Assembly (NCBI GenBank): GCA_030674155.1
Contig: JASPKP010005257.1
Location: 1 to 16,169 of the forward strand
Direction of reading: 5' to 3'
Origin: Stramonita haemastoma
Lineage: Eukaryota > Mollusca > Gastropoda > Neogastropoda > Muricidae
Length of the DNA stretch: 16,169 nt
Part shown: piece after piece, positions 8,345 through 15,845 of the stretch
Layout of the letters: each line of letters opens with the position of its first letter
How positions within the stretch are numbered: position 1 is the stretch's first letter
Position numbers and translations under genes: made by a program
Notes under the pieces: generated by a model
Databases searched by the model: none
Told to the model about the DNA's origin: nothing
Seen by the model: only the letters and a program-made list of their open reading frames with translations

Positions 8345-8625
8345 ATTTAAGGTAAAACAGGGCGTTAAGATGCCCCCTTCAGCGCACGTAAAAGAACCCA
8401 TGGCAACGAGAGAGTTGTCCCTGGCAAAATCTTTTTTTATATAGAAAAAATCCACTCTGAAAGGGAAACAAATACACTTGCAAACAGAAAAATAAAATAA
8501 AATAAAATAATATATATGTGGCGCCGCTCTTGTGGCAACATGCTCTCGCAGCGCGGGGAGAGCAGCCCGAATTTTACGGACAGAAGACTGCCACGACTGA
8601 AAAGTGGTATTGAATTCAATTCAAC
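8345..8625 (+). mobile_element. Family-B dispersed repeat (gastropod-type, probable SINE/LINE 3' end)
   Basis: It contains GCGCACGTAAAAGAACCCAT, then GGCAACGAGAGAGTTGTCCC, TGGCAAAATC, AATCCACTCTGA, and GGGGAGAGCAGCCCGAATTT. It ends near CACGACTGAAAAGTGGTATT followed by an ATTCA-type tail. From memory, near-identical wording recurs widely in gastropod sequences. The GTAAAAC...GCGCACGTAAA head loosely resembles the family-A head. An (AAAAT)n run sits inside at about 8490-8508. There is no open frame, and no target duplication was found. Confidence 0.6.
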
Positions 8626-8879
8626 TTTGACATCATCATAATCGTAAGATTCTATTTCATATAACCATCTTTTAATATCCTTTCTTCTTCATCGAACGCT
8701 CAGACAGCAGCTATCAATGTCTGTCATAATAATTATGAGCGATAGAAAAGGCGTTGCGCTTGGCTACCGTTAAGCGCTTAGCCAGGCCCAGTGCATCCAT
8801 TATCCTCATTTTGATATCAACACCAACATTATCATCATCATGCACAGTCCCTTGACTCGTATGGTCATTAGGATGGGAG
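8626..8879. other. Anonymous DNA with a possible repeat fragment
   Basis: The piece GTTAAGCGCTTAGCCAGGCC (about 8769-8788) resembles, from memory, another mollusc dispersed repeat. It includes the palindrome AAGCGCTT. No gene. Confidence 0.3.
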
Positions 8880-8932
8880 ATGGGGGGGGAGCAAGGGAGG
8901 GGGGGGGGTCAGGGGAGGGGGGGGAGGGGGGT
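8880..8932 (+). other. G-rich tract, G-quadruplex candidate
   Basis: Five or more G-runs of three or longer, separated by single A or short linkers. This greatly exceeds the usual G3+N1-7 pattern for an intramolecular quadruplex. Confidence 0.7.
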
Positions 8933-9249
8933 CTGAGTGTGGAAGAAGCAGCCATTCTCCTCCAGCCTCCTTTATTCATAAATCTCCTCAGGAGAGCTAG
9001 CTACGATGGGCATCCCAGTTCAGTCCCTTGAGTTGTCAGTCTAGTTCTTGAGTTATCTCCCATGTTGAATTTTATCTCCCCCCCCCCCCCTTCCCACCCC
9101 TCCTTCCTTTTCTCCTTCACTGGCAGTTTTTGCAGGGTGAATTTAACATAATTATTACTGTCTGTACTTTTTTTTTCTTGCAGAGTATAAATGTTTGCTC
9201 TTTTATTGTTTTCTTTTCAAATTACAACATGCTTAACCACCGTCCCACG
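8933..9249. other. Anonymous DNA with C-tract
   Basis: It includes a C homopolymer at about 9079-9091 followed by a pyrimidine-rich stretch. No gene or repeat family recognised. Confidence 0.5.
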
Positions 9250-9289
9250 TATTTAACAATTAATCGTATTTGTTGCTTAACAACAGTTT

Positions 9290-9489
9290 GTTTATTTATT
9301 TATTTATATCGAGGATAATGGATTAAGCACTCATGTGCTTTTTTCATCCAGTCCCCGTGTGTATGTAGTTTTGTAAATATTGTCATCTGTTCCGACCGGC
9401 ACACAGTGGCCTACTCTTACGAAAAGCGGAACAGGATTTAACGTGTGCGCAAGATGTTCTGCGTGCGTTCGCACACGGGGCCTCGGTTT
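9290..9489 (-). mobile_element. Family-A dispersed element, copy 4
   Basis: Almost the same as copy 1, with 83 identical bases (9408-9490 against 1343-1425) and the rest differing by a few substitutions and indels. The tail on + is TTTATTTATTTATTTATA. The exact 7-mer ACAGTTT flanks both sides (9283-9289 and 9490-9496), a plausible short target-site duplication. Compared with copy 1 it lacks the outermost head bases. The stem-loop is conserved (9442-9449 with 9470-9477). Confidence 0.8.
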
Positions 9490-9872
9490 ACAGTTTTTTA
9501 CTTTTTAGTTTGGTTTGAGTTTTTTTCAAGGGGGGTGGGGGTGGGAGTTATTATTTTTTATTTGTTAGTTTCTTAATTGCATTTGTTTCTGGGGTGGGTT
9601 TTAGCCTTTTGTTTTCGTTTTGTTCATGCTTTGCTTTAGTCAATAATGATTGTGGGCGTGATATCATCATCGTTTGATGCTTTGTCGGTTTTTAAAAACG
9701 TGCGACAGTAAACAAAGAATTATGTAGTGTATGAATGAAATCAAAAGGTTATTTTTCAGTTAATCATATTTGTCACTTGGCTTAGGTTTTGCCACTGTTT
9801 CTGTGTTTTTTCACTGCCATTGTTAATGATCATTGTGTACATGATATAACTGTTTTGATGCCTTTGTCGAGA

Positions 9873-10365
<493 letters not shown>

Positions 10366-10698
10366 TTTTTTTTTTTTTACGTAAGTGAATATAATCAAGT
10401 TTTTTCGCGTTTAATCGTATTTGTTCCATGGCATTAGTTGGGTTTAAAAAAAATTCTTTTCTTTGTTATTCTCAATAAATAATCAATGTACACGTAAAGT
10501 AATCGCCCTATAATGTTATCAGGGTTGTTTTTTTTCAAATAAATCAACACCGAAGAAAACTGTGTAGCAAACACATACAAAAATGAAGATTATATCTCTC
10601 CGCTGTCTGTATTTCTTTACTGGCTTCCATTTTGTCATTTTCCCTTTGTTGTGTAAAATCGCTAAGCTCGTAATGTAATCGCTTGATTTCTTTGTCGG

Positions 10699-10725
10699 TT
10701 TTGTTGTTGTTGTTGTTGTTGTTGT
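10699..10725. repeat. (TTG)n run within a satellite unit
   Basis: About eight or nine TTG triplets at the T/G-rich position of the satellite unit. Confidence 0.9.
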
Positions 10726-10967
10726 TAACATTTTTTTCAATGCTGCATCGAATAAAAATGTGTAGCATACCTAAAAAAAAAAATTTTAAAGGAGGGGGAG
10801 AAGAAAACCATGACTTTTTTTCTCCGCTCAAATTACTTGTAGGTTGGTTTGGGTCTTGCCATTTTCATCCGAGGTTTTTTCTTTGCCTTGGTATACAGTC
10901 AATGCGCAAGTGATATAATCAATCAATGCGTTTGTTCGTTTCTCTTCATTTTCTTTCTTTAAAAGCA

Positions 10968-11284
10968 GCATAGAAGGCGCCCGTCAGTATCGGAAGACTA
11001 TGGAGTTGCGCTCTAGGCTCTACAGCGCAAAGCCTGGATAGGTAGATAAGTAAACATGGAGGGCAAGCTATTACCCATGTAGTAGACCCCCCCCCCCCCC
11101 CCTCTCCACGTCGCTGGAATGGTCCATTGGAAAGGCAATCGCCGATACGAATGGTTCCAGTGCCGTTGCAGGAACTGCCAGAACGTTGCCATAATCATAA
11201 GCCTACAGCCCCAAACCACCCTGGAGACTCCTAACTCCCCGATTTTTCCTCAGGGACAAATCCGTTTCAGTTCAATTTCAGTAT
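10968..11284 (+). mobile_element. 317-bp inserted element (family C) with 10-bp TSD
   Basis: Flanked by perfect TTTAAAAGCA duplications at 10958-10967 and 11285-11294. Excising it rejoins the satellite unit (TTTAAAAGCAATATTAAACA against the consensus GCAACACTGAATAAAA). The 3' end is a TTCAG/TTCAA repeat-like tail, suggesting a plus-oriented, 5'-truncated retroposon. A C homopolymer lies at about 11087-11102. Two plus-strand frames are open over its second half. One, from about 11105, reads HWKGNRRYEWFQCRCRNCQN and runs to a TAA just past the insert, and may be a fragment of an element protein. It has no recognised domain. Family name unknown. Confidence 0.75.
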
Positions 11285-12534
11285 TTTAAAAGCAATATTA
11301 AACACAAATGTATGGGATACCAAATCAAAAGGAACAAAATCACCAAGACTTTTGTCAGTTAGTCAATGTGTTTCACCATTTTACCAATATTCTTTTTCTG
11401 CATCAGTCAACAGATTAGGTGCCCGTGATGTCGTCCTTAGATACCTTTTCGGTCTGTTTTTTTTTTTTTTTATTCAGCACTGAATAGAAATAATGTAGCT
11501 CACAAAAAAACACAAAAAACCCCCAGATCAATATTTTTTCTTCTTTGCCGTCGTCGTCGAACCCCAGATAACAACCATTGTTGTCTGACATCTGAGTTAA
11601 AATGCAAATAACTTTTTCTTACTTAATCTTACGTGTTGTTTGGCATCGGTTTTTTCCCTTTTGTTGGTTTGCCTTTGATTGCACTGGTAAATAATAATTA
11701 TAGTTTATGTGATATCATCCTTTGACGTTCTTGTCATTTCTATTTGTTGCAACACTGAATAAAACTGTGTAGTATTTGTATATATCAAAATTTCTTTCTC
11801 CGTTAATCAGATATGGGAAGGGGGGAAGGGTATGGGTTTTGCCATTTTTTTCTCCGTTCTTTCCCATATTAATACACATGTACGCGATACAATTGCTCAA
11901 TCACTTTTGGGGGTTGTTTCGATGCAAATGTATAAGAACGAGTAGCATTCAAAAAACAGTCCAGATTTATTTCTCGGTTAATCGTATTCGGTTACTGGCA
12001 TGGGTTTTGCTATTTCTTTCTTTGTTAGATCTTGTTACATAATCAATATAATGGCGATGTAATTGCTCCATGTCTTTGCTGAGTTTTATTTTTGTTTAAT
12101 GCAACACTGAAAAAGTGTGTAGTATAAAGAAAATTTCAGATTTCACTTTTCAGTTAATCGTATTTGGGTTTTTTTTGGGGGGGGGATCTTTTTTTCTTTC
12201 TTCTGTCTTAGATCTTAAAAAAATAATCGATGTGCATGTGATAAAACTCCCCAATGTATTAGTTTTGTCTTGTTTTGTTTTTTCATGCAAGAGTGAGTAA
12301 CAATGTGAAATGCACCAAATATAAACATCAATGAACAAATAAATAAATAAATGATAACTAAATCAGTCATTCAATTGATTAATTAATAACCATACAAGTG
12401 AATAGACAGACTAACTGGAAATAACGTCTTTGCTATAGTTCCTAATCATTGTGTACGTGATATAACCATTTGATACCTTTGTCCTTTTTGTTGTTTGTTT
12501 TTTTGTTGTTGTTTTTTTTGTTTGTTTTGTTTTG

Positions 12535-12862
12535 TTTTCCATAAAATATCGACATTCTTCTTTTTTCATAAAATACCAACACTCTTCCTTTTTCAAAACA
12601 AAACTATCGACACTCTTCCTTTTCCATAAAATATGGACACTTCTTTTTCCATAAAATACCAGCACTACTCTTCCTTTTCCAAAACAAAAACCTATCGACA
12701 CTCTTCTTTCCATAGAATATCGACATTCTTCCTTTTCCATAAAATATCGACACTCTTTTCCATAAAATACCGACATTCTTCCTTTTCCCATAAATTACAG
12801 ACATTCTTCCTTTTCCCATAAACTATAGACATTCTTCCTTTTCCGTAAAATACTGACACTCT
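12535..12862. repeat. Minisatellite, ~27-30-bp unit, ~11 copies
   Basis: Tandem units with core TTCCATAAAATATCGACA followed by TTCTTCCTT. Variants carry AAAATACC, AAACTATC, AAATTACAG and AAACTATAG, and CAAAACAAA replaces CATAAAA in two units. Because 27 is divisible by three, the minus strand reads as recurring Glu-Glu-Cys-Arg-Tyr-Phe-Met-Glu units for a stretch. Units of other lengths break this, and no start or domain supports a gene. A decayed unit may persist at about 12999-13022. Confidence 0.9.
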
Positions 12863-12975
12863 TTCTTTATTTCTTTCTTTCTTTCTTTCTTTCTTTATTT
12901 ATATATTCATTTATTTATTCACTCATTCATTCATTCATTCATTCATTCATTCATTCATTTATTCATTTATTTATC
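12863..12975. repeat. (TTTC)n and (ATTC/ATTT)n tetranucleotide tract
   Basis: TTTC units to about 12893, then TTTA and ATTC units to about 12970, directly following the minisatellite. Confidence 0.9.
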
Positions 12976-13371
12976 TATCTTTATACCACTTTCTTTTCTC
13001 CACACATAAACTATGGACAATCATTGTGGATGTGTCTGGAGCGAGAGGCTAGCTAGCTAGGGACAGACGCATGGTCCAGCTTGGAAGTGACGGAAGATAC
13101 ACGACTACCGGGACACCCAGGGCATCTTCCATATCCCCAGCCACTGAAACTAATTGGCAGCAAAGTTTTCTACAGGCAGCGACAGTAAGATTGATCATCA
13201 CTTCTTGCTGGGTTTTTTGTTGTTGTTTTTTGGAGGGGGGGGTGGGGGGGGGGGGGGGGTCCGGGGGATGACATGGCTGGCTATGAAAATATCGTTTGCA
13301 GATTTGGGAATAGAGGTGGAAGGCATGCATGCATATACACAGACATACAGACAGATAGACGCAGGCAGGTA
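12976..13371. other. Anonymous DNA with a G-rich tract
   Basis: About 13050-13190 is complex and GC-balanced, with no recognised domain in any frame. A G-run of more than 25 of 30 bases lies at 13232-13267 (quadruplex candidate). The small motif GCTAGCTAGCTAG occurs near 13048. Confidence 0.5.
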
Positions 13372-13400
13372 AACACACACACACACGCGCGCGCGCGCGC

Positions 13401-13444
<44 letters not shown>

Positions 13445-13494
13445 ACATACACAGACACAATTAGACAGAGCGCGCGCGCGCGCACGCGCACACA

Positions 13495-13582
<88 letters not shown>

Positions 13583-13606
13583 CAAACAAACAAACAAACA
13601 AACAAG
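13372..13606. repeat. (CA)n with embedded (CG)n, then (CAAA)n
   Basis: (CA)n contains two (CG)n runs, about 13386-13402 and 13469-13483, each in the order leader-(CG)n-(CA)n. It ends in a (CAAA)n run at about 13578-13606. Alternating CG/CA is Z-DNA-prone. Confidence 0.9.
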
Positions 13607-13845
13607 AAAACAAAGAGGGGGGAGAGGAGACAAGTGAGAGAAATGGGGATCGGAAGGTGATTGAGAGACGAGCAGGCAGGCTGACAGACAGACAGGCAGA
13701 CAGATGGAAGGAAAGAGTGTTAATCTTCATTATCTTTCTCTTTGACCAAACAACAAAGAATAAACCGGAGGCACTTGGCTTCGAAAAGCAGTTTTCGAAC
13801 GGTTTGATCTGCCTCTTCCTCCTCTTTCTTCTTCCTTTTCACACC
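13607..13845. other. Short anonymous spacer
   Basis: Purine-rich, with a (GACAGACAGGCA)-like run at about 13682-13705. No gene. Confidence 0.5.
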
Positions 13846-14200
13846 ATTCCTCCTCCTCCTCCTCCTCCTCCTCCTCCTCCTCCTCCTCCTCCTTCTTCTT
13901 CTTCTTCTTCTTCTTCTTCTGTCTTCTTCTTCTTCCTTTCTTTCTTTCTTTCTTTTTTTCTTTCTTTCTTCTTGTTCTTGTTCTTCTTGTTCTTCATCTT
14001 CTTTTCTTCTTGTTCTTGTTCATCTTCTTTTCTTCTTGTTCTTGTTCTTTCTTCTTCTTCTTCTTCTTCTTCTTCTTCTTCTTCTTCTTCTTCTTCTTCT
14101 TCTTCTTCTCCTCCTCCTCCTCCTCCTCTTCCTTCTTGTTCCCCTAATCCTGCTCCTCCTCTTCCTTCTTCTCATCTAATTAGCCCTATTCTCCCTTCTT
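13846..14200. repeat. Polypyrimidine (TCC)n/(TTC)n array with TTG variants
   Basis: (TCC)n at about 13850-13892, (TTC)n, a TTTC patch near 13936-13968, a TTC/TTG/ATC mosaic with a ~26-bp repeat at 13968-14050, pure (TTC)n at about 14049-14108, and (TCC)n to about 14127. It is the reverse-complement class of the GAA/CAA array near 3.2-3.9 kb. Confidence 0.95.
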
Positions 14201-14201
14201 T

Positions 14202-14402
14202 TTGGCTTCTCTAAAAGCCCTGTTTATTACCGCCGGCACCGTTCACAGGCAAGCTCCCTCCCCCTCCCCCTACCCCGCCTCCAAAAAAAAAGAAAAGAAA
14301 AACCAAACCGTAGGTGGCATGTAGGTGTGGAGTGGACGATGGCTGGTTGGCTGGCAGGATCAATAAAGCATCCTGCCTTTCCCCTGCTGCCTAACACCTT
14401 GA
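14202..14402. other. Array-flanking module, copy 1
   Basis: CCCTGTTTATTACCGCCGGC sits at the right edge of the first pyrimidine array and is repeated with three differences in 23 bases at the edge of the second array (near 14897). The rest is unassigned and contains the hairpin at 14353-14377. Confidence 0.5.
14353..14377 (+). other. Hairpin with AATAAA in the loop
   Basis: The 8-bp perfect inverted repeat GGCAGGAT/ATCCTGCC has a 9-base loop that includes AATAAA. It may be chance. It does not match the histone mRNA stem-loop consensus. Confidence 0.4.
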
Positions 14403-14870
14403 ATCTACACCTCCTTTTCCTCCTTCTTCTCCCTCCTCCTTCTTCTCGTCTCCTTTTTCTTTAGTCTTACACCTCCCTTCTTCTTGCACCTCCACCTCAT
14501 CTTCCTCTTCATGCCCCTTCTTTTCCTACTGCCTTCGTCTTGTTGTTAATGTTGTTCTTGTCGCCGTCGTCAACTCTGTTGTTGTTGTTGCGTTGTTGTT
14601 CTTCTTGTTCTTCTTCTTCATCATCCTCCTCTTCCTCCTCCTCTTGTTCTTCTTCTTTTCCCCTTGTTCTCGATCTTGTTCCTGTTCTTCTTCCTCTTTT
14701 TCTTGTTATTGTTGTTGTTCTTCTTCTTTCTTCTTCTTTCTTCTTCTTCTTCTTCTTCTTCTTCTTCTTCTTCTTCTTCTTCTTCTTCTTCTTCTTCTTC
14801 TTCTTCTCTCCTCCTCCTCCTCCTCCTCCTCATCGTCCTCCTCCCCTTTCTCCTATTTCTTTCTCTTATT
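14403..14870. repeat. Second polypyrimidine TTC/TCC/TTG array
   Basis: A degenerate pyrimidine-rich stretch, then a TTG/TTC mosaic (about 14540-14730), pure (TTC)n at about 14740-14806, and (TCC)n to about 14840. The long Ser/Leu/Phe frames are repeat translations. Confidence 0.95.
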
Positions 14871-14884
14871 CCTCATTTTCTTAT

Positions 14885-15172
14885 AGCCTTGGCTAAACCC
14901 TGCTTATTACCGCCAGCAACAAACATTGTGACATGCAAATAAAACACCCCCCAAAACCCCCCCGAAGTTTTCCCTGTAGGTGACAACTGCACTACTGAAG
15001 GAAGGGATCAATACAACCTCCAGCCTCACTCCATCCTTCTGCTTCACACCCAGACCCTGCCTGCCTGCCCCTAGGACAGTCACTGACGTCAGTCGGCGAC
15101 CTGACCCACTCTGGGTAACATGTGCTGAATGTTCGTTCTTTAGATCTTACGACTTTTCACTGTTAGTGATAT
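14885..15172. other. Array-flanking module copy 2 and anonymous DNA
   Basis: It starts with the second copy of the module (CCCTGCTTATTACCGCCAGC). The remainder is unassigned. A 12-bp palindrome with a TGACGTCA core is at 15082-15093. Confidence 0.5.
15082..15093. promoter_or_regulatory. CRE-like palindrome
   Basis: ACTGACGTCAGT is a perfect 12-bp palindrome containing the full cAMP-response element core TGACGTCA. No promoter or gene is visible nearby, so function is unproven. Confidence 0.3.
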
Positions 15173-15185
15173 TAAGAGTGGAGGA
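15173..15185. repeat. Target-site duplication, left copy
   Basis: TAAGAGTGGAGGA, identical to 15472-15484. Confidence 0.9.
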
Positions 15186-15406
15186 GTTAAAGTCTGTCCC
15201 GAGCCATAAGGCTCATCAGGCCGGTGCTTATCCCGGTTTCTGTGGCGTTAAGCAACTGAGAGTCATAGACTCCCCCCTGGATAGGACGCCAGTCTATCGC
15301 AGGGTTAACCCCCAACACAAGGTTGGTACCCCTTTTACACCTGGGTGGGGTGAGAAAATAGCCGTAAAGTGCCTTTTCCAAGGGCACAACGCCATAGCCG
15401 AAAGCT

Positions 15407-15417
15407 GGGATCGAACC
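15407..15417 (-). promoter_or_regulatory. Pol III B box of SINE-2
   Basis: The minus strand reads GGTTCGATCCC, an exact B-box match. Confidence 0.9.
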
Positions 15418-15450
15418 CGCAACCTATTGATTACGAGTCCAACGCCCTAA

Positions 15451-15461
15451 CCACTAGGCTA
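15451..15461 (-). promoter_or_regulatory. Pol III A box of SINE-2
   Basis: The minus strand reads TAGCCTAGTGG, a canonical A box at tRNA spacing upstream of the B box. Confidence 0.9.
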
Positions 15462-15471
15462 CAGCGGCGGC

Positions 15472-15484
15472 TAAGAGTGGAGGA
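15472..15484. repeat. Target-site duplication, right copy
   Basis: TAAGAGTGGAGGA, matching 15173-15185 at all 13 positions. The bases just outside differ, which defines the insertion edges. Confidence 0.9.
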
Positions 15485-15678
15485 AGCTGGTTGCAAAATC
15501 TTCAGTTGTGCCCCCACGGTCCACGGGACTACGGGACAGGTGAAGGTGAAGATAAATTATTAGACGAAGGGAGACAGACAGGGAGAAAAGAGAGAAAACG
15601 TGCTGAATGTCTCACTAGGATCATCTCGTTTTCTTTCCTGCGAAGTGGTTGTTCAAATCCCTTCTTGACTTAGTCCAC
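15485..15678. other. Anonymous DNA, possible LINE 3' flank
   Basis: TGCCCCCACGGTCCACGGGA, then ACTACGGGACAGGTGAAGGT and GAAGATAAATTATTAG, resembles from memory the 3' ends of some mollusc LINEs on the plus strand. I cannot confirm it. Confidence 0.25.
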
Positions 15679-15845
15679 TTATGCCTGTGAATTCCCTGGG
15701 GAACAAAGGGTCGGAACAACACTCTTTCAACGGACTCGATTCTGGGAGAGCCTCCTCAGCTCGGCCCACGTCATTCCGGCTGCTGCCTTCGTCTCTGCTT
15801 CAATGCTTCTGCGCCAGGTTTCCAGTTTCATATAGGGTTCTGATG
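15679..15845 (-). pseudogene. Decayed C-terminus of a LINE RT polyprotein
   Basis: Read from about 15845 down to TAA at 15679, the minus strand gives ETWRRSIEAETKAAGMTWAE, then LRRLSQNRVR, a TGA stop, KSVVPTLCSP and GNSQA. The layout 'TWRR-(8-10)-G-TW-EL--L--(N)R--W---V--LC' is a recurrent C-terminal signature of endonuclease-type LINE proteins (recalled from family knowledge). The family usually has Trp where the TGA stands, so one G-to-A-type change broke it. No RT core is present in frame upstream, where a TAG follows within about 15 codons. It differs from the C-terminus of the LINE at 4500-5492, so it represents a second LINE family. Confidence 0.7.

Larger units (their letters stand above)
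15186..15471 (-). mobile_element. Complete tRNA-derived SINE (SINE-2)
   Basis: A 286-bp minus-strand element exactly bounded by a 13-bp target-site duplication. On the minus strand it begins AGCCGCCGCTG, has pol III A and B boxes in a tRNA-like head, then a tRNA-unrelated body with GTGCCCTTGG, GACTGGCGTCCTATCCAGGG and GGGATAAGCACCGGCCTGAT. It ends with a small hairpin (GAGCCTTATGGCTC) and ACAGACTTTAAC. There is no poly(A) or long microsatellite tail, only TTAAC before the duplication. It is non-autonomous, needing a partner LINE. The body differs from SINE-1. It interrupts no visible gene. The plus-strand open frame across it is a shadow. Confidence 0.92.

Noticed and set aside
12411..12791. 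Minus-strand frame with 9-residue repeats
   Set aside because: Explained by the 27-bp minisatellite. Units of other lengths shift the frame, and no start context or domain is present.
12535..12862. CRISPR-like repeat array
   Set aside because: The units are contiguous and degenerate with no unique spacers, and the setting is eukaryotic.
13049..13200. Possible host exon in complex sequence
   Set aside because: No recognisable domain in any frame and no convincing splice signals. Left as anonymous.
14980..15450. 156-codon plus-strand frame
   Set aside because: It runs across a minus-strand SINE and its target duplication, so it is a chance frame.
15400..15472. Functional tRNA gene on the minus strand
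   Set aside because: Same reasoning: the tRNA-like head lies within a 286-bp SINE bounded by target duplications.
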